Shown: positions 17,408 through 26,795, numbered from the stretch's first letter. The stretch: DNA of 64,000 nucleotides from PALSA-911 sp963743035 (GCA_963743035.1 CAVUOB010000018.1:248001-312000), one strand, 5' to 3'. The notes: generated from the letters alone by a model not told the origin. Program-made: numbers and translations.

Positions 17408-18284
17408 ATGAGCAGTTCGTCCGAGTACACGCCGCCCAAGGTCTGGACCTGGGACAAGGAGAGCGGTGGGCGGTTCGCGAGCATCAATCGCCCGATTGCG
17501 GGGGCCACGCATGACAAGGAGCTTCCGGTCGGCCGCCATCCGCTGCAGCTCTATTCCCTGGGAACGCCGAACGGCGTGAAGGTTACGGTGATGCTGGAGG
17601 AGCTGCTGGCCCTCGGCCATCGGGGTGCGGAGTATGACGCCTGGCTGATCCGGATCGGCGACGGCGATCAGTTCGGCAGCGGCTTCGTGGCCGTCAATCC
17701 CAACTCCAAGATACCGGCCATGGTGGATCGCAGCGGTGCGAAGCCGATCCGGGTTTTCGAGTCCGGCGCGATCCTGGTGTATCTGGCGGAAAAATTCGGG
17801 GCCTTCCTGCCGACCGAGGCGGCCGCGCGCGCCGAATGCCTGTCGTGGCTGTTCTGGCAGGTGGGAAGCGCGCCTTACCTGGGCGGAGGCTTCGGCCATT
17901 TCTACGCCTATGCGCCGACGAAGATGGAATATCCGATCGATCGCTTCGCCATGGAGGTGAAGCGCCAGCTGGACGTGCTCGACCGCCGCCTGGCCGAGAC
18001 CGAGTATCTGGCCGGCGGCGAGTACACGATCGCCGATATGGCGGTCTGGCCCTGGTACGGCGGCCTGGCGAAGGGCGTGCTGTATGAGGCGGGCGAATTC
18101 CTGTCGGTGCAGGACTACAAGAACGTGCAGCGCTGGGCCGACGCGATCGGCGCGCGGCCCAGCGGTCCGGCGTGGGCGGATGGTCAACCGCGTCAACGGC
18201 GACCCCGCAGGCCAGTTGCATGAACGCCACGACGCCGCCGACTTCGACACGAAGACGCAGGACAAGGTGGCGGCCGGGGGCTGA
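17408..18284 (+). CDS. yghU: Glutathione S-transferase family protein, YghU-type disulfide reductase (one frameshift)
   Basis: Strong resemblance to E. coli YghU, a nu-class GST with glutathione-dependent disulfide-bond reductase activity. The N-terminal domain has LYSLGTPNGVKVTVMLEEL and the conserved NPNSKIPA. The C-terminal domain has GGGFGHFYAYAP and YTIADMAVWPW. The frame breaks near 18160, where an extra A between CCC and GCG shifts out of RPAVRRGRMVNRVNG. After correction the protein runs on to QLHERHDAADFDTKTQDK, exactly like YghU, giving 291 residues. The indel is probably a sequence error. Without correction it would end at 18223 with an unrelated tail. A flavin monooxygenase gene follows after ~220 bp. 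Confidence 0.9.
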
Positions 18285-18507
18285 GGGATTTCCCGACGGC
18301 GGGAGACGCGGCGGGTTTTGCCCGCGTAACGCTCCGGCCGTGTCTCGGGGCGTGCGCGGCGTCGGTGTCGGGCGGCGGCCACGCATGCCCCGTGATGGGG
18401 TGTCTGCGCCAGGCGGGTCTGCATGGACAGCGATCGAATTGCCTGTCCATAATTCGGCAAGCGGCGCTCCCCCGGGAGCGATGCCGCACGGAGCGGAGCG
18501 GACCCAG

Positions 18508-20301
18508 ATGAACGATTTTGACCAATTCTTCCTTGAGTATCAGGCCGCGGAGCAGGCCCGGCGTTGTGCCGAAGGCTGGCTCGCGGCCTTCGAGACGGCG
18601 CTGGTTTCCCGCGATGCGGCGCGGATCGGCGCCTTGTTCCATCAGGACTGCCATTGGCGGGACGTCCTGGCCTTCACATGGCATCTGACAGCGGTCGAGG
18701 GCCGGGACAACGTCGCGGCGCGCCTTGCGGCGGAACAGGAGCGCACCGGCGCGCACGGATTTCATTTGCCCCCCGGCCGGAAGCCGCCGCGCAAGGTGAA
18801 GCGCCTTGGGATCGACAGCATCGAGGCGATCTTCGAGTTCAAGTCAGTGGACGGTGGTGGCGCCGGCATCATCCGCCTGTCGCCGGCCGCCGACGCCGGT
18901 GACGAGATGAAGGCGTGGCTCCTCTCGACGACGCTTGAGGCGTTGGAGGGCCATGAGGAGAAAATCGGCGCCAATCGGCCAACCGGAGCCGCCTATTCGC
19001 GGAATTTCGGCGGCGACAACTGGGCGGACATGCGCCGGAAGGCGAGTGCCTATGACGATCGGGAGCCGACGGTTCTGGTGATCGGCGCCGCCCAGTCGGG
19101 TCTGTCGATCGCGGCACGTCTCAATCAACTGGGCGTTGACACGCTCGTCGTCGAGAAATGGCCTCGCGTCGGCGACAGCTGGCGGAACCGCTATCACTCA
19201 CTGGCGTTGCACAACTCGATTCATCTGAACCATCTGCCCTACATGGAATTCCCGCCGACCTGGCCGAAATATATTCCGAAGGACATGCTTGGGAACTGGT
19301 TCGAGTTCTATGCCGACGCCATGGAGATCAATTGCTGGACCGATACGGAATTTGTCGGCGGGACGTGGGACGAGACGGAAAAATGCTGGACAGCCCGGCT
19401 GAAGCGCTCCGACGGAACCGAGCGCGTTGTGCGGCCCCGGCATCTCGTGTTCGCGAACGGCGTCAGCAGCTATCCCATGATTCCAGACCTGCCGGGCCTG
19501 GAGGATTTCAAGGGAGAGGTCATTCACTCCGAAGGTTTCAATAGCGGCGCGGACTGGAAGGGGAAGAACGCGCTCATTCTGGGCACCGGCAGCAGCGCCA
19601 ATGATATCGCGCTCGATCTGCACAATCATGGCGTGAACACGACGCTCATTCAGCGGGGCTCCACGACCGTCGTATCGATCGATCCGAGCGCCAGGCTCAA
19701 CGAGGCGATCTGGGACGAAGGGGGGCCGCTCGAGGACTGCGATCTGATCGTCTCGTCCGCGACACCCTCGTTGATCCTGCAGGGCTATAAGGCCGTCACG
19801 AAGCGCATGCTCGAGCTGGACAAGGAGATGATCGAGGGCCTCAAGAGCATCGGCTTCAAGCACGATGTCGGCGAGGACGAGAGCGGCCACCAGATGAAGT
19901 ATTTCCGCCGCGGCGGTGGCTATAATCTCGACGCGGGCAGCTCGGCTCTCATGGCCAGGGGTGAATTGGGCCTTCTGCAGTATGACCGGATCGAGCGCTT
20001 CGTCGCCGATGGTGCGCTGCTGAAGGACGGATCGACGGTTCCGGCCGATCTCATCGTTCTCGCGACCGGCTATTATCCGCAAATCGAGCTCGTCCGCCGC
20101 GCGCTCGGGGAGGAGATGGTGGAGCGCATCGGCCCGGTCTGGGGCATCGGCGCGGATGGTGAACTCAGCAACATGTTCAAGCGTACGCCGCAGGAAGGCC
20201 TGTGGTTCATTGCCGGTGGCCTGGCCCAATGCCGCATCAACTCGAAGTATCTGGCCCTGCAGATCAAGGCGATGGAGCTCGGGAAGCTCGGGCCGCTCTG
20301 A
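18508..20301 (+). CDS. Flavin-containing monooxygenase-like protein with N-terminal SnoaL/NTF2-like domain
   Basis: 597 residues. The first ~150 form a SnoaL/NTF2-like domain: FETALVSRDAARIGALFHQD, CHWRD, EAIFEFKS. A flavoprotein monooxygenase part follows, with FAD motif VLVIGAAQSGLSIAARL at about 189, the FMO-type VEKWPRVGDSWRNRYHSL, and NADPH motif ALILGTGSSANDIALDL at about 354. The C-terminal LIVLATGYYP is typical. It would use NADPH and oxygen to oxidise a small substrate, perhaps an amine, sulfur compound or ketone. The fused domain may act as a lid or a second active site. The chosen ATG begins the SnoaL-like domain. Longer in-frame reading upstream is non-conserved. Confidence 0.88.
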   Translation: MNDFDQFFLEYQAAEQARRCAEGWLAAFETALVSRDAARIGALFHQDCHWRDVLAFTWHLTAVEGRDNVAARLAAEQERTGAHGFHLPPGRKPPRKVKRLGIDSIEAIFEFKSVDGGGAGIIRLSPAADAGDEMKAWLLSTTLEALEGHEEKIGANRPTGAAYSRNFGGDNWADMRRKASAYDDREPTVLVIGAAQSGLSIAARLNQLGVDTLVVEKWPRVGDSWRNRYHSLALHNSIHLNHLPYMEFPPTWPKYIPKDMLGNWFEFYADAMEINCWTDTEFVGGTWDETEKCWTARLKRSDGTERVVRPRHLVFANGVSSYPMIPDLPGLEDFKGEVIHSEGFNSGADWKGKNALILGTGSSANDIALDLHNHGVNTTLIQRGSTTVVSIDPSARLNEAIWDEGGPLEDCDLIVSSATPSLILQGYKAVTKRMLELDKEMIEGLKSIGFKHDVGEDESGHQMKYFRRGGGYNLDAGSSALMARGELGLLQYDRIERFVADGALLKDGSTVPADLIVLATGYYPQIELVRRALGEEMVERIGPVWGIGADGELSNMFKRTPQEGLWFIAGGLAQCRINSKYLALQIKAMELGKLGPL

Positions 20302-20309
20302 AGCGGCCC
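20290..20309. terminator. Hairpin overlapping the monooxygenase stop codon
   Basis: GGGCCGC / GCGGCCC with a 6-nt loop that contains the TGA stop, between convergent genes. No T-run follows, so its role as a terminator is tentative. Confidence 0.45.
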
Positions 20310-20469
20310 TCGGGGTGACGGATCCGTTGTAACCATGGCGGCCTTGTCCGTGGAGGTCCTGATGGGATCTAACGGTTGGCCAAATCGGTGGGCATGGGGC
20401 CGTGGCGCGCCGTAGGTAGCGCGCAAGGCGGCATGCGCGGCGGAAGGCTTGTCGGGATCGGTGTCGGGA

Positions 20470-20949
20470 TTACTGCGGCAGCTTCCAACTCGCCTTGATA
20501 CGGTTGACGAACATTGGGTGTTCCGGCGTTCCTTTGATATATCCGGTGACGTAGTCCCCCTTTCCCGTGATCCCCGCGTATTTGCCTGTGCCACCGAAAT
20601 AGGTCAGCGTTCCCGCCTTGTTCGTGCCGGTGGCGGTCGAGAAAATCTGGTCGCCATCCATGTCGGTGCTCACGCATGAGGAACTGCCGGTAAACTCGTT
20701 GCCGGCACCCTCGCCAAGGCTCAGGCAACGCACGCCCATGGCGTCCCACATCGCCTTGCCTTCGTCATTTCGGGTGATCCCGTAGAAATCTCGGGTGACC
20801 GCCCATCGGTCGCCTTGCTTGAGAAGGTTCTTGGTCACCTCCACAAACGACGCGGTGTAGGAAGTCTCCCCCTGTTTGGGCAGATCTGCTGCATGGGCGC
20901 ATAGCGGGGACAACAGCAGACACGAAAGGATCGTCAGACGCGAAGTCAT
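20470..20949 (-). CDS. Small secreted protein, unknown function
   Basis: 159 residues with a signal peptide (hydrophobic core, cleavage likely after AHA). The mature protein has two cysteines (RCLSL, SSCVST) that could form a disulfide. Glycine-rich strands such as GTLTYFGGTGKYAGITGKGDY resemble the calycin-like beta-barrel of allene-oxide-cyclase/dirigent proteins. That resemblance is to the repeat pattern only; I do not assign a function. The ATG precedes the signal sequence and no neighbour is in the same operon. Confidence 0.75.
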   Translation of the reverse strand: MTSRLTILSCLLLSPLCAHAADLPKQGETSYTASFVEVTKNLLKQGDRWAVTRDFYGITRNDEGKAMWDAMGVRCLSLGEGAGNEFTGSSSCVSTDMDGDQIFSTATGTNKAGTLTYFGGTGKYAGITGKGDYVTGYIKGTPEHPMFVNRIKASWKLPQ

Positions 20950-21033
20950 TGCGTTCTTCCCTTCACAAAGCGGTCTTCTTGAGGACCATTACCGTATTGG
21001 GACGGCGCGCCGTGCGGCAAGGAAGGCGATCCG

Positions 21034-21067
21034 GCACGACATTTGCGCTTGCACGACATTTGCGCTG
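21034..21067. repeat. 17-bp-period tandem duplication
   Basis: The word GCACGACATTTGCGCT occurs twice with a period of 17 bp. It is of the same scale as the other microduplications in the window. Confidence 0.85.
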
Positions 21068-21293
21068 GGTACGTGTGTCACATGCCCGGCAGACCGCATT
21101 GATCTGAATCAACAATCCGTTGCGGCGGATACGGAGATCGGACATTTTCCGGCTTCGCGCACGGCCGGCAAAGCGGCAACAGGCCGCGACCGCTGTCATC
21201 CCCCGTCCGAATATGTGCCTACGCCGGGGACTGGCTGGCGGTTTCCGCAAGTCGCATTCCGCTATACGCCTGAAAATGGCATCGGCTTGCGTC

Positions 21294-21319
21294 GGCGGAT
21301 GGCGCTGCGCTTATCCGCC
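21294..21319. repeat. REP-like palindromic element
   Basis: Outer arms GGCGGAT and ATCCGCC enclose an inner GCGC/GCGC pair. This composition is typical of REP-type extragenic palindromes in proteobacteria. It is a single copy here, followed by TACGGG. Confidence 0.6.
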
Positions 21320-21403
21320 CTACGGGTTTGCTATTTCGGGGCGGGGTTTCGGCGCTCCGGGTGAGGCAGGGTGCCATGCCCGGGCATGGCACCCTGCGGT
21401 GGC

Positions 21404-23377
21404 TTAGCCCCGCGTCAGCAGCGCATCCGCCATCACCACGCCGTGGCCTTCGGGCAGGACGATCACGGGGTTGATCTCGGCTTCGCTGACGTCTTCCAGC
21501 GCGGCGAGGCGGGAGAAATTGGCGACCGCCTTGGCCAGCGCGGCGAGGTCGCCCTTGGGCAGGCCGCGATAGCCGCGGGCGGGGGCGAGGCCTTTGACCT
21601 GCCCGATCATCTCCATCGCCTCGGCCTCGGTGACGGGGGCGAGGCGCAGCACGACGTCGCGGTAGACCTCTGCCAGCACGCCGCCGGCGCCGAGGGCGAC
21701 GACGGGGCCGACCAGCGGGTCGCGGCGGTAGCCGAGGATGGCCTCGCCGACGCCCTTGGCCATGGGCTGGGCGATGAAGCCGGTGATCTGCGCGCCCAGG
21801 CGCGATTGCATCTCCCCGGCGGCCTGCTTCAGCTCGGCGATGTCGGAAATATTCAGCTTCACCGCCCCGGCCTCGGTCTTGTGGGCGATGACCGCCGAGA
21901 CGGCCTTCAGCGCCAGCGGGAAGGTGAGCGGCGGCGGCGCGGCCGGGTCGATCCGTTTGGCGCCGTCGACGAGGCCGAGGGCGGCGAAGACGGCGCGCGC
22001 GCCAGGCTCGTCGGCGGAGGCGGGCAGCAGGGCGGCGGCGGCGGAGACGTCGCCGCAATCGGGCACCGCGCGGGGGGCGCGCCAGTCGATATAGGCGCGC
22101 ACGCCGTCGGCGCAGGATTCCGGGGTGCGGAAGCCGGCCAGGCCCTGCTCGGCGAGCAGTTGGAGCGAGGCCGGGGCCTCCGGCACCAGGAAGGCGCAGA
22201 TCGGGTTCCTGCCGGTGGCGGCGATGACGCCGGCCACCGCGTCCTGCGGGCGGAACTGCGCGGAGCTGCCGATCACCGCGATGGCGACGTCGGCGTCCTC
22301 GGCATTGCGGGCATCGGACAGCGCGCCGGAGACGACTTCCTTGTTGGCGCCGGCCAGGGTGGTGTCCAGCATATGGGCGGTGGCGACGCCCAGGATGCCC
22401 AGGCGGTCCACCACCATCGCGCCGCCGCCGCCGGTGGTGGTGACGATCTGCACGGCGCGCTTGGGGGCTGCGATCGGATGCTGGCCGAGCAGCAGCGGGG
22501 GGAGCTCGAGCAGCGTCTCCAGCATGTCCACGCGCACGATGCCGATGGCGCGGAAGAAGGCGTCGGCCGCGGCGTCCGAGCCGGCCAGCGCGCCGGTATG
22601 GGTGGTGGCCAGCTTGGCCGCGGCTTCCGAGCGGCCGAGCTTGTAGGCGAGGATCGGCTTGCCGGCGGCGTGCGCCTTGCGGGCGGCTTCCTCGAACAGA
22701 TCCGGGCGGCGGATGGTTTCCAGGAACAGCAGGATGGCGTCGGTCTCGGGGTCGTCCACCAGCAGGGAGGCGATCTCGCCGGCGGTGAGGTCGGCCTCGT
22801 TGCCGGTGCCGAGGATCTTGGCAAAGCCGAAGCCGCGGGCGGCGGCGCGCGAGACCAGCGTGCCCATGACGCTGCCGGAGTGCGAGACCAGGGACCAGCG
22901 GCCGGGGAGCAGGGTTTCCGCTTCCAGCGCGGCGTTGACCGAGCAGGCGATCCTGGCGGGGACGTTGATGATGCCCATGGAATTGGGGCCGAGGATGCGC
23001 ACGCCGCCGGCCCGCGCGGTGTCGACGATGCGCTGCTGCAGGGCGACGCCCTCCGGCCCGGTTTCGGCGAAGCCGTCGGCCAGGATGCAGGCGGCCGGCA
23101 CGCCGCGCGCGGCGCAGTCGGCGATGGCGGCTTCCACGTGCTGGGTGCCGACGAGGATGTAGGCGAAGTCGATCTGGCCGGGAATGTCGTTCAGCGATTT
23201 GTAGGCGGGCTCGCCCAGCACTTCCGAGGCGCGCGGGTTGACCGGGAACAGCTCGCCGGCGAAGCCGTGGCGCCGCAGATAGACCTGGGCGCGGGCGGTG
23301 AGGCGGCTGGCGTCGGTGGAGGCGCCGATCAGGGCGATGCGGCTGGGCGCGAAAAGTGACTGGGCTAGGGGGGGCAT
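21404..23377 (-). CDS. NDP-forming acyl-CoA synthetase (acetate--CoA ligase family), fused subunits
   Basis: 657 residues with alpha and beta parts fused. An N-terminal CoA-binding Rossmann domain (IALIGASTDASRLTAR) is followed by succinyl-CoA-ligase-like domains with ILGPNSMGIINVP and WSLVSHSGSVMG. The phospho-histidine candidate is H260 in TTHTGALAGSDA. The C-terminal part is an ATP-grasp domain (FPLALKAVSAVIAHKTEAG, and EINPVIVL near the end). It makes acyl-CoA from acid, ATP and CoA with ADP and phosphate as products. Family members with this order act on acetate, propionate or longer and aromatic acids, and the substrate is not readable. An SDR gene lies 147 bp upstream on the same strand, and a palindrome cluster fills the gap. 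Confidence 0.88.
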   Translation of the reverse strand: MPPLAQSLFAPSRIALIGASTDASRLTARAQVYLRRHGFAGELFPVNPRASEVLGEPAYKSLNDIPGQIDFAYILVGTQHVEAAIADCAARGVPAACILADGFAETGPEGVALQQRIVDTARAGGVRILGPNSMGIINVPARIACSVNAALEAETLLPGRWSLVSHSGSVMGTLVSRAAARGFGFAKILGTGNEADLTAGEIASLLVDDPETDAILLFLETIRRPDLFEEAARKAHAAGKPILAYKLGRSEAAAKLATTHTGALAGSDAAADAFFRAIGIVRVDMLETLLELPPLLLGQHPIAAPKRAVQIVTTTGGGGAMVVDRLGILGVATAHMLDTTLAGANKEVVSGALSDARNAEDADVAIAVIGSSAQFRPQDAVAGVIAATGRNPICAFLVPEAPASLQLLAEQGLAGFRTPESCADGVRAYIDWRAPRAVPDCGDVSAAAALLPASADEPGARAVFAALGLVDGAKRIDPAAPPPLTFPLALKAVSAVIAHKTEAGAVKLNISDIAELKQAAGEMQSRLGAQITGFIAQPMAKGVGEAILGYRRDPLVGPVVALGAGGVLAEVYRDVVLRLAPVTEAEAMEMIGQVKGLAPARGYRGLPKGDLAALAKAVANFSRLAALEDVSEAEINPVIVLPEGHGVVMADALLTRG

Positions 23378-23404
23378 GTGGGGCTTCCGTTTGAGTAAGG
23401 AAGG

Positions 23405-23513
23405 CGAGGGGGCGCTGCCCCCCTCGACCCCCCGCCAAGGGCCGGGCCCTTGGAACCCTTTACTTAAGACATGTTACTTAAGACAGGGAGGTCCAGGGGG
23501 CGGCGCCCCCTGG
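23405..23513. repeat. Cluster of three palindromes plus a tandem repeat
   Basis: Hairpins CGAGGGGGC/GCCCCCCTCG (23405-23426), CCAAGGGC/GCCCTTGG (23435-23453) and CCAGGGGGCG/CGCCCCCTGG (23493-23513) are separated by a direct repeat TTACTTAAGACA (23460-23471, 23474-23485). It sits between two co-oriented genes. It is the richest example of the dispersed compound palindrome seen at about 2318, 9038-9197 and 56329. Confidence 0.85.
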
Positions 23514-23524
23514 TCTGGCTGAAT

Positions 23525-24442
23525 TCAGACCGGATCCCAGCTGAACACGTCGCCCGAGCGGTCGAGCGGCATGAACGAGGATTTGAACGCCGGCAGGGCG
23601 ATCTCGGCGATCTGCTCCGGGGTCCAGCCGCCGTCATGGTGCACGCTGCGGACCGGGCGGGGGGAGCTGAACAGGAAGATCTCGTTGTGGCGGGTGCCGA
23701 AGACCTGGCCGGTGACGTCCTTGGCGGCGTCGGAGGCGAGGAACACCGCCATCGGCGCGTTCTTGTCCGGCGTCATCTGCTTGATCTTGTCCAGCCGCGC
23801 CTGCTGCTCGGGCGTGGAGGCCGGGATGGAGCTGGTCATGCGGCTCCAGGCGAACGGCGCGATGCAGTTGGAGCGGACGTTGTAGCGGGCCATGTCCAGC
23901 GCGATGGATTTCGACAGCGCGGTGATGCCGAGCTTGGCGGCGGAGTAGTTGGCCTGGCCGAAATTGCCGATCAGCCCGGAAGTGGAGGACATGTGCACGA
24001 GGGCGCCGCTCTCCTGCTTGCGGAAATGCGTGGCGGCGGCGCGGGAGGTGTAGAAGGCGCCGTTCAGGTGCACGGCGATGACGGAGTTCCAGTCGTCCTC
24101 GGTCATGCGGTGGAAGATCACGTCGCGCAGGATGCCGGCGTTGTTCATCACGATGTCGATGCGGCCGAAATGGTCGAGTGCGGACTGGATGATCTTCTCG
24201 GCCGAGCCCCAGGTGGAGACGCTGTCGGTGTTGATCTCGGCCTGGCCGCCCTTCTGCTCGATGATCGCCTTGGTCTGCTGGGCCGGGGTGGCCGAGCCGC
24301 CCTCGCCGGTCAGCGAGGCGCCGACGTCGTTGATGATCACCTTGGCGCCGGCGGCCGCCATCATGATGGCGATCTCGCGGCCGATTCCGCCGCCGGCGCC
24401 GGTGACGACGGCGACCTTACCTTCGAGCATGGGCTTGGACAT
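23525..24442 (-). CDS. SDR family oxidoreductase, hydroxyacyl/hydroxysteroid dehydrogenase type
   Basis: 305 residues from the ATG of MSKPMLEGK, which follows AGAGGAA; longer upstream reading is rejected. Motifs are TGAGGGIG, NNAG and YSAAKLG. The extended insert after the cofactor site (VGASLTGEGGSATPAQQT) and the C-terminal HNEIFLFSSPRPVRSVHH resemble the dehydrogenase part of peroxisomal-type multifunctional enzyme 2. A role in oxidation of 3-hydroxyacyl-CoA or steroid-like intermediates fits its place beside an acyl-CoA synthetase. It is divergent from the suf operon. Confidence 0.88.
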   Translation of the reverse strand: MSKPMLEGKVAVVTGAGGGIGREIAIMMAAAGAKVIINDVGASLTGEGGSATPAQQTKAIIEQKGGQAEINTDSVSTWGSAEKIIQSALDHFGRIDIVMNNAGILRDVIFHRMTEDDWNSVIAVHLNGAFYTSRAAATHFRKQESGALVHMSSTSGLIGNFGQANYSAAKLGITALSKSIALDMARYNVRSNCIAPFAWSRMTSSIPASTPEQQARLDKIKQMTPDKNAPMAVFLASDAAKDVTGQVFGTRHNEIFLFSSPRPVRSVHHDGGWTPEQIAEIALPAFKSSFMPLDRSGDVFSWDPV

Positions 24443-24663
24443 GGATTCCTCTGGGTGACTGTGGGGCGCGGAGGTTATGCGCGGTTGCGGTGCTTGTGAA
24501 CCCTTCGCCCGCCGCGCAGGCGCGGCCAAACCCTTCAAACGCCGCGCCGGTGCGGTGGGGCGCCGGCCTGTCATGCCGGAAATGCGGGGCAGCGCCGCCG
24601 CGGCGGAGGCGGCGCGCAGGCCGAGTTAGGCCTTGACGCGCATGAACGGATAGACCATTTCCC

Positions 24664-24693
24664 GTTAATCAGGACCCAGTCGGTCCGATTAAC
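24664..24693. promoter_or_regulatory. Inverted repeat upstream of the suf operon, probable operator
   Basis: GTTAATC (24664-24670) and GATTAAC (24687-24693) are exact inverses. Inside them GGACC and GGTCC pair as well, with a one-base asymmetry. The element lies 32 bp before the Rrf2-type regulator start codon. Rrf2 proteins of Fe-S operons commonly autoregulate, so this is a likely binding site. A DNA-binding experiment is not implied by the sequence. Confidence 0.55.
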
Positions 24694-24725
24694 CCGGCAG
24701 CGTGCCGCGGGGGAGAGTATCTGTC

Positions 24726-25247
24726 ATGCTCAAGCTATCCAAGCTGACCGATTACGCCGTGGTGGTGCTGGTTCGCCTGTCCTGCGGCGATGCGGTGCAG
24801 ACCTCGCCCGGTATCGCCTGCGCGACCGGCGTGCCGGAGCCCACGGTGGCCAAGGTGCTGAAGGCGCTGGCCGGCGGCGGCCTTGTGTCGTCCCAGCGCG
24901 GCGCGCGGGGCGGCTACCGGCTGGTGCGGTCGCTGGCCGACATTCCCGTGGCCGACGTGATCGCGGCGATCGACGGCCCGATCGCGCTGACCGCCTGCGT
25001 GGAGGGCGGCTGCTGCGAGGCGGAGCATTTCTGCTCCATGGCCGGGCGGTGGGATCCCGTGAACTCGGCGATCCGCCAGGCGCTGACCGGCATAACCCTG
25101 GCCGACATGCAGGAGGCGGCGATCCCGCGCGCCTTCCGTACCCCGCGTGAGCCGGCCCCTTCCCGCCTGCCGAACCCCCGCCTGCCAGACCCCCGCCTGC
25201 AAGACCCTGGGCGCGCGCCGCTGCCCACGCACGTGACCGCTGAATAG
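24726..25247 (+). CDS. Rrf2-family SUF regulator, Fe-S cluster sensing type
   Basis: 173 residues. Winged-helix N-terminus (KLTDYAVVVLVRL, then PEPTVAKVLKALA) of the Rrf2/IscR family. Cysteines in TACVEGGCCEAEHFC form the cluster-ligand region typical of SUF-associated members. It would sense cluster supply and control the operon it heads. The last ~25 residues are a low-complexity tail encoded by a 15-bp unit repeated three times (25164-25208: RLPNP, RLPDP, RLQDP), which is not part of the family core. sufB starts 9 bp downstream, so it is the first gene of the operon. Confidence 0.88.
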   Translation: MLKLSKLTDYAVVVLVRLSCGDAVQTSPGIACATGVPEPTVAKVLKALAGGGLVSSQRGARGGYRLVRSLADIPVADVIAAIDGPIALTACVEGGCCEAEHFCSMAGRWDPVNSAIRQALTGITLADMQEAAIPRAFRTPREPAPSRLPNPRLPDPRLQDPGRAPLPTHVTAE

Positions 25248-25256
25248 GATACCGCC

Positions 25257-26783
25257 ATGGCGATTGCCCCCGAGACCCTCGACACCGTCCAGGCCGTTAC
25301 CGGCAGCGGCTACAAATGGGGCTTCGAGACCGATATCGAAATGGATATGGCCCCGAAGGGCCTGACCGAGGACACGATACGGCTGATCTCCGCGCGCAAG
25401 AACGAGCCGGACTGGCTGCTGGAATGGCGCCTGGCGGCGTTCGCTTCCTGGCAGAAGATGGAGGAGCCGGACTGGGCGCGCGTCGAGCATCCGCCGATCG
25501 ATTACCAGGACCTGCATTACTATGCGGCGCCGAAGAAGAAGGCCGGCCCGAAGAGCCTGGACGAGGTCGATCCCGAGCTGCTGGCGATGTACGAGAAGCT
25601 CGGCATCCCCCTGAAGGAGCGCGCCATCCTGGCCGGGGTGGAGGGTGCCGGCGAGGCGCCGGCGGATGGGGCCCCCTTGGATGGCGCCCCCTTGGAAGGG
25701 CAGCGCCAGATCGCCGTGGACGCGGTGTTCGACAGCGTTTCCGTCGCCACCACCTTCCGGGCCAATCTGGAAAAGGTCGGCGTGATCTTCTGCCCGATCA
25801 GCGAGGCGGTGCAGAACCATCCGGAGCTGGTGCGCAAATACCTGGGCTCGGTGGTGCCGGTTGCGGATAATTTCTTCGCCGCGCTGAACAGCGCCGTCTT
25901 CACCGATGGCAGCTTCTGCTACATCCCCAAGGGCGTGCGCTGCCCGATGGAGCTGTCCACCTATTTCCGCATCAACGCGCGCAATACCGGGCAGTTCGAG
26001 CGCACCCTGATCATCGCCGAGGCCGGCAGCCATGTCAGCTACCTCGAAGGCTGCACCGCGCCGATGCGCGACGAGAACCAGCTGCACGCCGCGGTGGTGG
26101 AGCTGGTGGCGATGGAGGATGCGCAGATCAAGTACAGCACGGTGCAGAACTGGTACCCCGGCGACGCCGAGGGCCGGGGCGGCATCTACAATTTCGTGAC
26201 CAAGCGCGGGCTGTGCCAGGGCGCGCGCAGCAAGATCTCCTGGACGCAGGTGGAGACGGGATCGGCGATCACCTGGAAATATCCGTCCTGCGTGCTGGCC
26301 GGCGAGGACAGCGTGGGCGAGTTCTACTCGGTCGCCGTCACCACCAACCACCAGCAGGCCGATACCGGCACCAAGATGATCCATATCGGCAAGGGCAGCC
26401 GCAGCACGATCGTTTCCAAGGGCATCAGCGCCGGCAAGTCCAACAACACCTATCGCGGGCTGGTGCGCATTCTGGGCCAGGCCGAGGGGGCGCGGAACCA
26501 CACGCAATGCGACAGCCTGCTGATCGGCGATCGCTGCGGGGCGCATACGGTGCCGTATATCGAAAGCCGCAATCCGACGGCGAAGGTGGAGCACGAGGCG
26601 ACGACCTCGAAGATCTCCGAGGACCAGCTGTTCTATTGCCGCTCGCGCGGGCTGTCGGAAGAAGACTCGGTGAACCTGATCGTCAACGGGTTCTGCAAGG
26701 AAGTGTTGAAGGAATTGCCGATGGAGTTCGCGGTGGAGGCGCAGAAGCTGCTCGCCGTGAGCCTTGAAGGCTCGGTTGGATAA
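25257..26783 (+). CDS. sufB: Fe-S cluster assembly protein SufB
   Basis: 508 residues, slightly longer than usual. It is the scaffold subunit of the SufBCD complex, in the cytoplasm. The family core is clear: NLEKVGVIFCPISEA, YIPKGVRCPMELSTYF, TLIIAEAGSHVSYLEGCTAP, and the C-terminal SRGLSEEDSVNLIVNGFC. The cysteine in the conserved YLEGC is present. An insertion near residue 137-148 is made of a duplicated 15-bp unit (DGAPL, DGAPL) and explains part of the extra length. It is tightly followed by sufC (12 bp gap). Confidence 0.96.
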   Translation: MAIAPETLDTVQAVTGSGYKWGFETDIEMDMAPKGLTEDTIRLISARKNEPDWLLEWRLAAFASWQKMEEPDWARVEHPPIDYQDLHYYAAPKKKAGPKSLDEVDPELLAMYEKLGIPLKERAILAGVEGAGEAPADGAPLDGAPLEGQRQIAVDAVFDSVSVATTFRANLEKVGVIFCPISEAVQNHPELVRKYLGSVVPVADNFFAALNSAVFTDGSFCYIPKGVRCPMELSTYFRINARNTGQFERTLIIAEAGSHVSYLEGCTAPMRDENQLHAAVVELVAMEDAQIKYSTVQNWYPGDAEGRGGIYNFVTKRGLCQGARSKISWTQVETGSAITWKYPSCVLAGEDSVGEFYSVAVTTNHQQADTGTKMIHIGKGSRSTIVSKGISAGKSNNTYRGLVRILGQAEGARNHTQCDSLLIGDRCGAHTVPYIESRNPTAKVEHEATTSKISEDQLFYCRSRGLSEEDSVNLIVNGFCKEVLKELPMEFAVEAQKLLAVSLEGSVG

Positions 26784-26795
26784 GGAATTCGAAGC

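Larger units (their letters stand above)
20950..21403. other. Intergenic region with a tandem duplication and a REP-like palindrome
   Basis: About 450 bp upstream of the secreted-protein gene and downstream of the synthetase gene. It holds a 17-bp-period tandem pair at 21034-21067 and a REP-like palindrome at 21294-21319, both listed separately. Short open frames here have no ribosome site or recognisable product. Confidence 0.6.
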
